A stretch of 64,000 nt of DNA from Lithobates sylvaticus (GCA_028564925.1 CM053026.1:603746616-603810615), one strand, 5' to 3'; shown: positions 48,112 to 61,575, numbered from the stretch's first letter. Notes: a model not told the origin generated them from the letters alone. Program-made: numbers and translations.

Positions 48112-50445
48112 GGGGCAGGGTCACATGCTTATGTCACATGGTAACCCCGCCCACATATGATGTCACAGTCCCAGCATCCTCCGGGACTGCGACATCATAG
48201 GGGGCGGGGTCACCATGTGACATGAGCATGTGACCCTGCCCCCTTGTCCCTATATAAGTCCCAACACAGCGCGTCTCTGCCATTCTGGCCAGAGAGAGCG
48301 ACGAGTCAACATCTTAAGAAGAAGAAGGCGGCGGCAAGAACAGAAAAGACCCCCGAAGGCTGATCGAGACCCCCAGACGACGGCGGCGACGATAAAAAGA
48401 GCTAGGTAAAATAGCTCGGTAAAAGAGCTAGGTAAAATAGCGGAGGAGTCCGGCGAGAAGACCCCCCAAGACGGAAGAAGACCCCCGGAGCAGTGCAATA
48501 AAATATTTTTTAAAAATTGTGTGTTTTTTTATTTACACTTTACACCTTAGGTGAATGGGTAGGGGTACATCGTACCCCATACTCATTCACATAGGGTGGG
48601 GGGCCGGGATCTGGGGGCCCTCTTGTTAAAGGGGGCTCCTGGATTCCGATAAGCCCCCCGGCAACCAACGGCCAGGGTTGTCGGGAAGAGGCCCTTGTCC
48701 TCATCAACATGGGGACAAAGTGCTTTGGGGTGGGGGGCCGCAGGGCGCCCCCTTCCCCAAAGCACCCACCCCCCCATGTTAAGGGCATGCGGCCTGGTAC
48801 GGTTCAGGAGGGGGGGGCACTCGCTCGTCCCCACCCCCTTTCCTGACCTGCCAGGCTGCGTGCTCGGATAAGGGTCTGGTATGGACTTTGGGGGGACCCC
48901 CACGCCGTTTTTTCGGCGTAGGGGGTACCCTTAAAATCCATACCAGACCTAAGGGCCTGGTATGCCTCTGGAGGGGAATCCATGCCGTTTTTTGTTTTCA
49001 AAAAATAGGCGTGGACTTCCCCCTCAGAGGTAGTACAATGACTTGCGAATTTATGTTCAGAACGCAAGCCAGGTGCGAATCAGATGCGTGCCCATAGAAG
49101 ATAATGGGCCTGAATTCGCACCTGATCCGTCCCGCACCGCACCAAAGTCGGTGGCGGTTTTTCTGCAATTCGCAGTGCGCATGCACCGGACATGTGTGAA
49201 CGTGCCCCCATTGAAAACAATGGGTTTTCAAATGTCCTGCGAATTCGCAGTATTTTGCCCCGCTGCGAATTCGCAATAGTGTGAACCCGGGCTTAGGCTT
49301 TAAAACCACTTTAATTCTACTTTTAAAGCAGACCTTCTGTCATTTTTTTTTCAACTTTCCATCTATTAAATCTTCTGCCCTTGTTGTTTTAACTTTGGAT
49401 TGTTAAAAAAAACATTTCTGCCAGTACCTTATACAGCCCACCTACTGTTTTTTGTCTGGTAAAAAGCCTAGGCGTATGACATCATGCCCAGCTCCCTCAC
49501 TCACTCTTGTGAGAGTTTGCCAGGAAGGAAGGGGGATGAGTCATAAGGGGGCCAATGAGAGCTGCAGAGCTGGAGGTGTGTGTCTGTGTAAATCCAGGAA
49601 GTGGAAGCTTCAGCTGCCCACAGTTAAAATGGCTGCAGTCAGACTCGGTGGAGGGAGATTTCTGCAGCATATTTGGCAAGTACAGAATCACAGTATATAT
49701 AAAATAATATGCAAAGTGGTTGGAGGGAAGCTCCAGAATGGCAAAGATGTTTTTATTACAAATTATGTGAGCAGACTGCAGTTCCTTTTTAAATCCAAAA
49801 CATGGGTGGTATAATACCACTTTAAAGCGGAGTTTCACCCAAAAATTGAACTTCTGCTTTTCGGATTCCTCCCTCTCCTCCGGTGTTACATTTTGGCACC
49901 TTTCAGGGGGGAGCAGCTACCAGTATAATCCAGGTATTTGCTCCCACTTACGGGCATAGATCACCACAGGCTCTGCGGCAATCTACGCCATGTCCAACAC
50001 CTCCTTCATCCCCCTGCTGTCTTCTGGGAGACACACAGGTCCCAGAAGACAGCAGGGACCAGTAAGGACATGCAGCACGACTCGCGCATGCGCTGTAGGG
50101 AACCAGGCTACACTTCCTGATTCCCTTACCGAAGATGGTGGCGCCTCCACCCGAAAGCTGAGGGACAGAACGGCTTCGGGTGAGGACATCGCGTGCGCCC
50201 TGGACAGGTAAGTGTCCATATTTTAAAAGTCAGCTGCTGCAGTAGTTGTAGCTGCTGACTTTAAAAAAATAAAATAAATTTTGGCGGAACTCCGCTTTAA
50301 GCTGCATTTTGCAATTCAGTGAGTTTGAATGGGGTGCTTTATAATTATCCCTCATGTGCTAGCTGAAAATGAAATGCTTTCGTTTTTGTGTGCTTTTGAT
50401 TTGAACAAGTCTTGATTAAGACATTTGTTTGAATAAGTGACAAGT
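48112..50445. repeat. Tandem duplication, copy B (uninterrupted)
   Basis: Repeats copy A from the loop of the Harbinger-like element through the TTAA MITE to GAATAAGTGACAAG. The junction at 48105-48111 joins GACAAG of the right flank to GACAAGGGGGCAGGG of the left start, so a six-base match may have guided it. Small indels and scattered substitutions separate the copies; identity is very high by eye. It ends 36 bp before the exon at 50482. Confidence 0.9.
49826..50296. mobile_element. TTAA MITE (AGCGGAGTTCCACCC family), intact twin
   Basis: TTAA at 49822-49825 and 50297-50300. Same sequence as the split copy at 40518-47962, without the L1. Contains a CTGTCTTCTGGGA...TCCCAGAAGACAG hairpin. 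It shows the empty L1 target TTTTAAAAGTCAGCTGCTGC. Confidence 0.92.
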
Positions 50446-50481
50446 GCAGCTGAAAAAAGACTTTTTAATTTGTTTGAACAG

Positions 50482-50555
50482 ATCAAATCAAGGGGGGACA
50501 CGCCATCAGATGATTCATGGTTAGACAAATTCTCACCTTTACAAAGACGAATAAT
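50482..50555 (+). CDS. TMEM144: TMEM144 coding exon, window exon 3
   Basis: 74 bp, acceptor TTTGTTTGAACAG, donor GTAAGT at 50556. Enters in phase 0: IKSRGDTPSDDSWLDKFSPL then QRRI, a hydrophilic loop with the conserved SW-DK block. Leaves two bases. Confidence 0.92.
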
Positions 50556-51044
50556 GTAAGTAATCCTGTCATTCTCACTACACTAGGAAGCAAATTGTTC
50601 AGTCAGTTGAAGAAAAACATTTGGAATGCTGATTAGCACTATACGTATAATACTATGAACAATATAGGAATGCAGGGGGTAGCAATAACACATTTTGTGG
50701 GGCATTGTGGGTTATCAGGTAAGACAACACAGTAGTATTTATTTTTTATTTTTTTTTGTTCTGAACCTCTGCACAGAGCCATACTTCAGGGAGATCTGGG
50801 GTGAAGCCTGTTTTAGGGGGGTGAGCAAGGTCTGGGGTTGGGCACTCGGTGTTTGTGCATGCTTAGTACATGTTTGAAATAAAAAGGTTACCTGATTTAA
50901 AAAGAATTTGGCAGATCTGTGGCTTCTTACAGTACCTTTTGCTTGTTTGGTATCAGAATGGATCTAGAAAGCTGCCTGCAGGCAGTGGTGATGCCTGCCG
51001 CTATTCACTGTAATTTTTTATTATTTTTGGTAACCACTTTTTAA

Positions 51045-51807
<763 letters not shown>

Positions 51808-51836
51808 TTAAATGCATAATACTTGTAAGCGTTTAA

Positions 51837-52031
<195 letters not shown>

Positions 52032-52505
52032 TAATTTATTATATATTATTATTATTTTTTTTTTTTTTTTTTTTATTAGCTCTGCAATTATTGATGGTTG
52101 AAGATATTTTGTAATTAGTTCCAGCAAGGCATGATTTACACTACAAGGAGAGAAATGGTATGCCTATTTATGAGCGTTTCTACTGCTCTTTAAATAGTGG
52201 CATCACACTTGTTAAAGAAAATTATGGCACTTTATAGGCATGATTAATCATAAAGATAATATGTTGCCTGCTGACTTGAACTCCACAAAGAGACACAATT
52301 ATATACTACTTTGTGTCTTATGGTAAAACATATTTACTTCTTCTTAATTGATAAATCCATACATGCTTTGTGACCTTTTTTTTGTGTAGGCAGCATTCTG
52401 TGATGACGCATACAATTTATGCATTAGCTTGTGAGATGCTTTAATGCCACCAACTGATGGGGTGCAATTATTTTCTCAGTTGGATCTGGGTAATTCCTCT
52501 CTTAG

Positions 52506-52748
<243 letters not shown>

Positions 52749-53009
52749 TAGCAATTAGCTCATTTGCTCCCTGTTTTGGGGATTTGGTTAAAGCCTAGCA
52801 AAAAGGTTGGACTGTCGGTAGAGGGTACTCCTTTTTATTGTGCCATCACACTAACAGGCACATTGAGTTCAGCGGTGTGCTAAAAGAAAGGTCTGCCTTA
52901 CTTTTGATTGACTGCGCACTGCAGTGGGCAGTTCCACAGCCCCTATTTAGTTCAGTAAAGGCTTTCGAAATCCACCCTGCCATTCGCTGTCATTTAAAAG
53001 TTGGGTTAG

Positions 53010-53104
53010 ATCTAGAGGTCGACTGATATGGGTTTTTTCTGGTCAATGCCGATATTTAGAAATTGAGGAGGCCGATGGCCAATATATGTTGCCGATTTTA
53101 GGCC

Positions 53105-53136
<32 letters not shown>

Positions 53137-53728
53137 CCTTCATCTCATAAAATCTAGGGTGGAGAGGTGGCTAGGAGGTTGTTGTTTAGGGTGGAGATGT
53201 GGGGAGGAGGTTGTTGTTTACGGTGGAGAGGCAGGGAGGGGGTCATTTTAGGGTGGAGGGGCAGGGTGGGTTTTGGAACCCCACAGCTTACATTAGAGTT
53301 CCTCTTTACATCAAGGGCCGCAGAGTTCTCCCCTTTAGACTTTGATGTAAAGGGTATGATGTGGAGGGGGGGCCACAGTGACCCCCCCATAGACTCTGTG
53401 TGGCCTGGCTGGAGCTGTCAAACTGACCTCTCCTCCTCCATTGCTCGGGTGCAGGACAGGCTCAGGCAGAACTCCACTCTGTGTATATGGGTAGACGTAA
53501 ACAAAATGGCGCCGGCAATGGAGACATTAGCTTGGCAGGGGGGCGGGCTCCATCTTATGGAGAGCTGAGGGTGGAGAGGTCCTGTCCAGGCCAGCCGGAG
53601 TAAGGCTGCAGGATTGGTGTGTGCTGACCTATCCTCCTCCTAGAAACCTATTTGGCCTAATTTGCATAATAATCAACCGATGCTGATTTCTTAAAAAAAG
53701 CCAAATATCGGCCAATATATCGGTTGAC
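53010..53728. mobile_element. TIR element with AGGTCGACTGATATG ends
   Basis: Left GAGGTCGACTGATATGGG and right CCAATATATCGGTTGACCT are imperfect inverted ends, with GCCGAT-rich subterminal DNA on both sides and a T run at 53108-53136. 53155-53260 has three ~36-bp tandem copies of GGTGGAGAGG...AGGTTGTTGTTTA. Superfamily not fixed because no target duplication is visible. Confidence 0.6.
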
Positions 53729-54004
53729 CTGATGGGGAACTAGCCTCTCAGTTCCCCATGAGACTCCACCCACGCACCAAATGACATTAACACTATTCCC
53801 TACCGCTTTGCATTTTTAGCTTTCGCTCGGGGAATCTCCCAGCAGACAGCTGAATGGGGCCAGGATACACCACCATGTGGGGAACTGTCAACTTTGCAGC
53901 ATAGCCATGCTGCAATCCAAGTACTGATGTGCCTCTACACACCAGCTCTGAGTTGGTCATAATTATTGTCAGTTTCCTAATCTGTGAACCGGTGGTATTT
54001 CTTA

Positions 54005-54420
54005 CCTGATGGGCGACACTGATGGGTACTGATGGGCACTAATTGGTGGCACTTATGGGCAATGATAGATGGCACTGATAAGCAGGCACTGAAAGGCAGC
54101 ACTGATTGGCATTACTGATGGGCACTGATTGGTGTCACTGATGGGCACTGCTGGGGCTGCACTGATAATCAGGGCACTCTGTCAGTGTGAGGCGAGGAGA
54201 GACGATAAATGGCACTTCCTTGTTTACATGTGATCGGCTGTGATTGGACACAGCCAATCACATGGTTAAAGAGTAGCATCATCGGCTCTTTACCAAGATC
54301 TGGTTGTGCGTGTCCTAGGGACGAACGAGAGCGGTGACACTTGTGCGACATAATATGATGTTGCCCCAGGACTAGAGGGGATCCCGCCCGCTGTTTCACT
54401 ATATGGTGGACGGGAGGTAG
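54005..54420. mobile_element. piggyBac-type right-end fragment with minisatellite
   Basis: 54010-54170 repeats ACTGATGGGCACTGATTGGT-like units. The end GGTGGACGGGAGGTAG abuts TTAA at 54421-54424, and a GTGATCGGCTGTGATTGG... hairpin lies near 54230. I do not see a left TTAA end. Confidence 0.5.
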
Positions 54421-54424
54421 TTAA

Positions 54425-55330
54425 GCATCTATCGTTGCCATAGCAACAGGTTCCTAAATTGCCCATAGAACTACCTGAATTTGGCGCATATGTTGGTAGT
54501 GCTACTGAAACTGACGCAAATGTTTGCTTAAATAAGTACAAGTAGTTGTAAAGGTAGCTACCTCCAAAAACACATAGTTTAAAGCTATTATTGAATTCCC
54601 CTTTACATGTTGTCGGCCCAGAACAGGACTTAGGAGCTGAGTGCATTTCTGGCAGATCAAGAGAAATTTTGTTTGTCCTTGTAGGTGATAAAATACAGGG
54701 AAATGTGCATGTATTGCAGACGTACTGTGTATGTTTTGTTCTTTTTGCCCTAACATACATAAACTTATGCGGGCCAAACATGAGTCAAATTCTGGATTTA
54801 TTTTCTTTCGAGAACCAGAAATGTTGTGGGTTTTGTGATCCGATGGTGCCACCGTTGATGTTGAAATTTGACCAACCAAGCCTTGTTGCTACAGAAAAGA
54901 TTTTTTGTGAATCTTCTTTTCTTTCCAGGACACAGCTCATGCACATTTCCCTTCTTTATTATATTTCTCGCACGATTCTCCCATCGTTGATTAGAAATTT
55001 GTTTGTCAAAAAATTTCCAACATGAACGGTTACTCAAATTCGATGGCTGCATGAAAATTGGCCATTGCTGTGATCCACTAATGGTGCGACATTTGAACAA
55101 AAATTCTTGGTTACGATTTTCAAAAGAAAACCCTTTTGAAATTCGACCCTTGTATGGCCGGATTTAGGGGCATGTTTATAAAGTAGTACATCTTTCAAAC
55201 GTTCACTGCAGGTGAGTTTTTCTGGTGTATGTGTTTTTAAATTCCAGGGAGTAATTAACCACCTGTGAATAATTGGTGAATGGCACAATACTACTTTATA
55301 AATATGGCTTATAGTGTACATATTCTCACA
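54425..55330. other. TMEM144 intron, no recognised feature
   Basis: AT-rich, with open frames on both strands but no recognisable protein. Possibly decayed transposon DNA. Confidence 0.5.
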
Positions 55331-55340
55331 TACACTATGG

Positions 55341-56362
55341 CACATGTGTTAAACACAAGGCCCGTGGACCACCTCCGTCTCTCACCCTCTGCTCACCACT
55401 GTAACTTGTAAACACAGAAGCCTTCTGTATTTACAAGGACAGCATTCGTCTCAGTGGCTCTCACAGATCCCTGTCTGGAGACAAGGGAAATGCAGGTGGT
55501 GTGAGGCATCGCATGGTATGCTATACTGTGATCCCCACCAGTGCCCAGGGGCACAGATTCCAAACAATGATCTCCCTGTAAGTGAGAGATGCAGAGACTC
55601 CTACAGACTCCTACACTGCTGGGAGGTACTAGAGCCAGGCTGGATATGCAAGATGCATTGGTAGGGAGAGATGAGGGCAGTGAAGGGAGATATGTGCAGA
55701 GGTGGGGGGTGGGCGACAGTGGTGTAGAGTTCGGAGCCAAGAAAGAGAGGTGGAAGTGAAATGTGGACAGCCTGTGAAAGAGAGCGGAACCTTGCAAACT
55801 GTGCATAGCGCACCCCTGCACTCTGCACTCTGTGCATAGCACACCCCTGTAAATGTACTTGGTGCATCCCCCTAAACTCTGCACTCTGTTTATAGTGGAT
55901 CCCAGAATTCCACACAACGCACTCCTGGTATTTATTGCCCCCTGAAAGAGATGCATAGCACACCCCTAAACCCTGCTCTGTGTATGTAGTTCACCCCTGA
56001 ACTCTGCATTCTGTGCATAGGTCATCCCTGGACTCTGCATTCTATGCATAGGGCACCCCTGAATTCTGCACTATTTATGTAGCGCATCCCCCTGAACTCT
56101 GCATTCTGTTTATAGTGCATCCATGAACGCCACACACAACACATTCCTAGTATTTATTGCCCCTAAAGATCCTCCTACTGTGCACAGGGCAATTTGGCCC
56201 CACCCAGTGTTCAGTGTGGTTCAGCAAGTGGGCATGCTTAAGTTCCTGCACCTATTCTTTAAAGCCCTGGATAAATGCATATGGTCTTAGATATAAAACT
56301 GGCCCGTAAGGGCAATTATAATGCTGATTCGGCCTGTGGTGAAATTGAGTTTGACACCCCTG
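55341..56362. mobile_element. Non-autonomous hAT (Charlie-like ends)
   Basis: The left end CACATGTGTTAAACACAAGG and right end TTGAGTTTGACACCCCTG pair as hAT-type TIRs (CAGGGGTGTCAAACTC). The flanks are CACTATGG (55333-55340) and CACTATAG (56363-56370), an 8-bp duplication with one change. 55800-56110 holds ~33-bp repeats (GAACTCTGCACTCTGT...CACCCCT). No transposase. Confidence 0.85.
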
Positions 56363-56370
56363 CACTATAG

Positions 56371-56544
56371 GGTTGGTTTACTAAAACTGGAGAGTGTAAA
56401 ATCTTGTACAGCTGTGCATGGTAGCCAATCAGCTTCGAAATTCAGCTTGTTCAGCTAAGCTTTGACAAAAACACCTGGAAGTTGATTGGCTACCATACAG
56501 AGCTGCACCAGGTTTTGCACTCTCCAGTTTTAGTAAATCAAACC
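56371..56544. mobile_element. Palindromic MITE, TTTACTAAAACTGGAGAGTG ends
   Basis: 27-bp outer arms (56371-56397, 56518-56544), and the inner parts are also complementary (GTAGCCAATCAGCTTC / GAAGTTGATTGGCTAC), so nearly the whole 174 bp folds on itself. Confidence 0.85.
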
Positions 56545-56612
56545 ATATATGCAAGACTTGTTGCGCTGCTCACATATAACTCACTAAAGTTAAGCACACA
56601 TTCCTATAGCCC

Positions 56613-56935
56613 TAAGACTGCTTTCACACCAAGGCACTTTACAGGTGCTACAACGCTAAAAATATCGCCTGTAAATAGCCTCTCCTGTGTCTCCAGTGTG
56701 AAAGCCCAAGTGCTTTCACACTGGAGCCGTGCGCTTGCAGGATGGTAAAAAAAAATTCCTGCAAGCAGCAGTGTATACACTGCTCCTAAAGCGCCCCTGC
56801 CCATTTTTTGTCTGCTAGCGGGGGTTAAAAGCACCCCACTAGCTGCCGAATAGCATCACTAAAACGATGGTAAAGTGTCACTAAAAATAGCGGCGCTTTA
56901 CCGCCGACGCCTCGGTGTGAAAGCACCCTTGCAGT
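56613..56935. mobile_element. Decayed copy of the GC-rich foldback MITE
   Basis: Follows 27070-27504 block by block (GCTTTCACAC, CTAAAAATATCGCC, CACTGGAGCCGTGCGCT, CTAGCGGGGGTTAAAA, GGCGCTTTACCG, GTGTGAAAGC) with many substitutions. Confidence 0.75.
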
Positions 56936-57545
56936 CAAATATCTCCTCACCTCATAGAGGAAGGCAAACAGGGATTTAACCATATATCTAAAGTCAAACA
57001 GTTTTATTCCGTTTTGGATAGAATTGGGAGTTTTACCCTCATCCTGGTTACCATTGCCTCTGGGGCAGAAAGTGATGGGAGATACTACATTAGTGAGGAA
57101 AAAATCTTCCAATGCGGACATCTGTTGTAGAGACGGCTTTTAAACAGCTTCCTCTCATTGTGGGGAGATTTCCCTCACTTCCTGTCCTGTCTTCCAGAAA
57201 AAATGTTAAGGGGAATCCCCACAGTGGGACACAGAAAACCAAATAAAAAGTACAGAGGTTTTAATCATTTCCCACCTTATTTAAACTAAAAAAACTAAGA
57301 ATTTGGCCATATATACACTTTACAAATCTAATACAAATTATGGTTACAGCATGAATATTTTTTATTATTGCTAACTCATATTTAACATTTGATATCACTC
57401 CAATACCTAGAAATCTGCAATGTCTATAGGGTTTCATAAATCCTAAACCTGTGTGTTATGTGATCTTTAAGCTTGCTAAAAGCCATTTTTGTTCTGACTT
57501 GCATATACTTTGTAATGACAATTTTTACCTACTCTGCAACCCTAA

Positions 57546-57668
<123 letters not shown>

Positions 57669-58134
57669 TGATATTAGATAGAGAAAAGTAAATCTTCCAA
57701 ATGTCAAACTGCACAATTACACAACATGAAATGACCTTTAAGGAATGTAGAAGATTCTGTCCCTTCATTTTAAGCCTTTTCTTGTTAGATAACACAATCC
57801 AAATAATGTTTTACTTGCCATGTATACATATTTTGTCAGGCTAAATTTTATGAGCTTTTTTAGCTTTCTCCTCGGCCAAAGAATGCGAACAAGTACTAAG
57901 ACCTTTGGGCCTCCAGGGTCTAGTACTAAGGGCTCATCACTCCAAGGTATTAAACTAAACTCGTTTGCATTATTTAATAAAAGGAGTGAAACACATTGGA
58001 CTCACTTCATTAGAGGTAAGTTATGTCCCTGGTGCTGCATAGTAAAATAAAATAAAAAAAAGCTTTAAGAAGTTACTAATCATGAAGGGGAAGAGAGAAG
58101 GGGAAGAGAGAGGAGAGCCACCCAGATAATCGGA

Positions 58135-58345
58135 GCACGAGGAACACAGCGATAACAGCTTTCATTTCAATTGCTGTTTTCCCCGCCGCGCACTCTCTTG
58201 TACAGCGCCGCGTCCTGGTCCCGGGACTTTGACAGACAGATCACCCATCCACTTTGATCTGTCTATCAAAGTTCCCCGGCAGGAGGAGGGGTTGTATGTG
58301 AGCGGCGGGGAACACATCAATTAAAATGAAAGCTGTTATCGCATC
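58135..58345. repeat. Foldback with ~40-bp arms
   Basis: GCGATAACAGCTTTCATTT (58149) and AAATGAAAGCTGTTATCGC (to 58342), with inner GCTGTTTTCCCCGCCGC / GCGGCGGGGAAC and GATAGA...TCTATC arms. A MITE-like hairpin directly left of the 24-bp minisatellite. Confidence 0.75.
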
Positions 58346-58383
58346 TGGGCGGCAATCCTATTCCTCTCTTCTTCCCCTGCACA

Positions 58384-58782
58384 GGCAGGCTGCATGGTGG
58401 GCACAGGCTGCATTGATGGACCAAGGGCAGGCTGCATTGATGGACCAAGGGCAGGCTGCATTAATGGACCAAGGGCAGGCTGCATTGATGGACCCAGGGC
58501 AGGCTGCATTGATGGACCCAGGGCAGGCTGCATTGATGGACCCAGGGCAGGCTGCATTGATGGACCCAGGGCAGGCTGCATTGATGGACCCAGGGCAGGC
58601 TGCATTGATGGACCCAGGGCAGGCGGCATTGATGGACCCAGGGCAGGCGGCATTGATGGACCCAGGGCAGGCGGCATTGATGGACCCAGGGCAGGCGGCA
58701 TTGATGGACCCAGGGCAGGCGGCATTGATGGACCCAGGGCAGGCGGCATTGATGGACCCAGGGCAGGCGGCATTGATGCAAT
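58384..58782. repeat. 24-bp minisatellite, unit GGCTGCATTGATGGACCCAGGGCA
   Basis: Fifteen full units and partial ends. Units 1-3 have CCAAGG, the next six CTGCATTG with CCCAGG, the last seven CGGCATTG. The 24-bp length keeps frame, so it reads QAALMDPG on + and equivalents in other frames. No start context, splice or conservation argues for a gene. Confidence 0.95.
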
Positions 58783-59654
58783 ACCAACTAAAACTTGCGC
58801 TAATGGAAAAAAATTGTGCAAAAAGAATTATATAAGTGAAGACCACAGCAGTTGTTACAGAGGTACTAAACCTTAAAGAATGGATATACAAGTCCTAACA
58901 GCGCTAGTGGAATATATGTTAAATGTGTAAACGCGATTAAAGTGCAATAAACAAATACTGAATGGTGAATAATACAATAAAAGTAAAGTGTCAGGTGCTT
59001 CCGACGACAATTCAAGTATTCAGGTTTGATAGGAAGTTTCAGAGAACACGCTCACAGAATACACTCCCCCCTTGTGACCCCACTCACCAGAGCTTATGGA
59101 CCACTAGCTTTGCAGTCCAGGGGTCAAAAAATGCTTGATGGAGTCACGGTGTATGGATCCAAGGTCAAAGGGGCTCCCACAAACAATTTGCATATGGACC
59201 AAAGAGGATGATATATGTTTAAAGAAGAGAGAAAAAAGCATATAGTGAAGTACTGCCGGCACTGGGTAAATGCGCATTAGTAATGTCGGCGATCAGCGAT
59301 TTTTATCGTGACTGCGACATTATGGCGGACACATCGGACAATTTTGACACATTTTTGGGACCATTGGCATTAATACAGCCGTCAGTGCTATAAAATTGCA
59401 TTGATTACTGTAAATATGTCACTGGCAGTGACACAGGGTAGTTTAAAGTCGTTTCTAGGCAGCTTTTGAAACGCAAAAAAAATGGGTTCAGGACGGACGA
59501 TCAGAGGCATTTGAAAGGCCAAATGCCTGTAACAGCTTGTAAACTTGTGTCAAAGCTGTAACCTGAGTTTAGGCACGTGTTCGTTTATAAGCGTTCCTAA
59601 AGGGGAACATGTAAGATATGGGAGAAACACAATTTTCACCACATGCTGTTGCCT

Positions 59655-59960
59655 GCAAGGGGGTAGTGTGAGACAGAGAGACAGGCAGGCAGAGAGGCAC
59701 AGGCAGAGAGGGAGGCAGAGAGAGTGGAAGAGAGAGGGTGGGAGGCAGAGAGAGAGCGAGGGAGGCACAGGCAGTGAGAGAGGGAGGCACAGGCAGTGAG
59801 AGAGAGAGAGCGAGGGAGGCACAGGCAGTGAGAGAGAGTGAGGGAGGCACAGGCAGTGAGAGGGAGGCACAGGCAGAGAGAGAGAGGCAGAGAGAGGGGC
59901 ACGTGCAGAGAGAGGGGCACGGGCAGAGAGAGATTGGCAGAGCGCCAGAGAGAGACTCCA
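59655..59960. repeat. Purine-rich GAGAGAGGCACAGGCAGAGA minisatellite
   Basis: Irregular units of GAGAGA, GGCAGA and GGGAGGCACAGGCAGTGA. Frames on both strands are periodic artefacts. Confidence 0.9.
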
Positions 59961-60571
59961 TAGTTAAAGCACGAGGCCTAAGTGTGACAAATATGCAGGA
60001 AAAAAAAAAATCAGGAAAATACTTTTTCACAGTACTGTAAAGTATACTGTATATCCATCTTAAGACTCAAAAATCGTGGGTTGAAGCATATATAAAGTAT
60101 AATATAATAAATATATGGTATGGTATGTGCTGTCTATCACTAGAGTTAGGCTTTTGACAAGAGTGCTTGCATGTAAAGTTGTATAGAATTTTTTAGTTTT
60201 AGGTTTGAACGCCAATTTTATTTATTTTTTGCTAAAGCAATTAAAAGCATTTCTATTGTGGAGAGTTTCCATTACTTTCTGACCCAATGTTAGGAGAGGA
60301 AGTGAGGAGGAAATTCTACTTTGGCAGCTGTCTGCAGAACAAGCAACCCCACTGGGAGATTTCTACCCGCCTCCTGTTCTTTTAACAGTGCCAGCTGTCA
60401 ATGGGGGGTGTTGCTTTTGCTTTCTGCGCCATTCGCAAATAACATTGGGCCAAGAAGCAATGATAGATCTCCACCAACAGAGGGACACAGAAATGATTTA
60501 AGGGCAATGTAAATGTAATGTATTGACACACTTGTATACAATTGTATCTTAACTTAATATTCTGGTCACAG

Positions 60572-60625
60572 GGTCCTGGACTGGTTGCTGCCTTGTGGGG
60601 GGTGCTTGTATTTAAAGAAATAAAG
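60572..60625 (+). CDS. TMEM144: TMEM144 coding exon, window exon 7
   Basis: 54 bp, acceptor TTCTGGTCACAG, donor GTAAGT at 60626. Phase 0 in and out: GPGLVAALWGVLVFKEIK, the family's conserved GPG...WG...FKEI block in a late membrane segment. The terminal exon was not found before 64000. Confidence 0.95.
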
Positions 60626-60664
60626 GTAAGTTTAACACATGACTATGTTCAATATTTTAACATA

Positions 60665-61428
60665 CCATATATACTCGAGTATAGGCCGACCCGAATATAA
60701 GCCGAGGCCCCTAATTTACCACAAAAAAACTGGGAAAACCTATTGACCCGTGTATAAGCCGAGGGTGAAAAATGCAGCAGCTACTGTAAGTGGAAAAGAG
60801 GGTCAGCAAATGCCCATCTGCAGCTGCATGTCCCCTGTGTCCTGTACAAACCCCCCCCCCCCCCCCCCTGTGTCCCCATTGCAGCCTACCTGTGCCGCTC
60901 TGCCTCCCGCCGATCTGCCTCCCTCCGATCTGCCACCTGTGTCCACCAGTCTTGCGATCGTTAATGCCTCCTTGTTCCTCTTGTTCCTCCTGTGCCGATG
61001 GCTGGATGTCCTGTGTCCCCCATTGCTGATCCTGGCGATCAGCGTGTAAGGCGCCATTACACATTTAAAAGCCGGGCCTCCTCCTCCTCCTCGTCCGTGA
61101 TAGGAGGAGCACTCTTTTTTTTTTTCCCAGCAGTCAGTGTGCAGTGTTCCGCCTATCACGGACATCCTCTCATCCTCGTCCATGAGATGAAAATGACAGG
61201 ACGTCCGTGATAGGCGGAACACTGCACACTGACTTACTGCTGGGAAAATTAGTGTCCGCCTATCACGGACGGGGGGGAGGAGGAGGCGCGGCTTTTGAAC
61301 ACTGCCGTCTGTCTGCATGACACGCTGTTCATGTAGGCAGACGGCGCTGACTCGAGTATAAGCTGAGGGGGGACTTTCAGCCCTAAAAAAAGGGCTGTAA
61401 ATCTCGGCTTATACTCGAGTATATACGG
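60665..61428. mobile_element. TA-target MITE, TATATACTCGAGTATAAGCC ends
   Basis: TA at 60663-60664 and 61429-61430. Left CCATATATACTCGAGTATAG and right CTTATACTCGAGTATATACG are inverted, each with an inner ACTCGAGT palindrome. A poly-C run lies near 60850. Hairpins with TCCGTGATAGGAGGA / TCCGTGATAGGCGGA flank 61095-61270. Confidence 0.8.
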
Positions 61429-61575
61429 TAAACTCTAACTATAACAGGACATCATTGTTGGTTTCCTCACTGTGCAGACTTGTCTTACAGGGCAACTCTA
61501 TATTAAAATCAAAGGCTTAGGGTAGAAGGGACGCAAGGGAAGTGAAGTTTATAAATTACTTGGGGGCCCCTAATG

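Larger units (their letters stand above)
22631..50481 (+). other. TMEM144: 27.85-kb TMEM144 intron packed with transposons
   Basis: It lies between a GTATGT donor and a TTTGTTTGAACAG acceptor. 22631-23050, 30010-31590 and 36907-37590 hold no gene-like frame that I can support; other stretches are listed as separate mobile elements and repeats. Confidence 0.85.

Noticed and set aside
57820-58050. 76-codon frame downstream of TMEM144 exon 6 as an extra exon
   Set aside because: Does not resemble the family between the FPIIAA and GPGLVA blocks, which join directly in phase.
58326-58835. 169-codon QAALMDPG repeat protein
   Set aside because: A 24-bp minisatellite that is open in most frames and lies in a TMEM144 intron; no splice or start support.
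59550-60040. Ser/Leu/Pro-rich and Glu/Arg/Gly-rich frames
   Set aside because: Translations of a GA-rich minisatellite.
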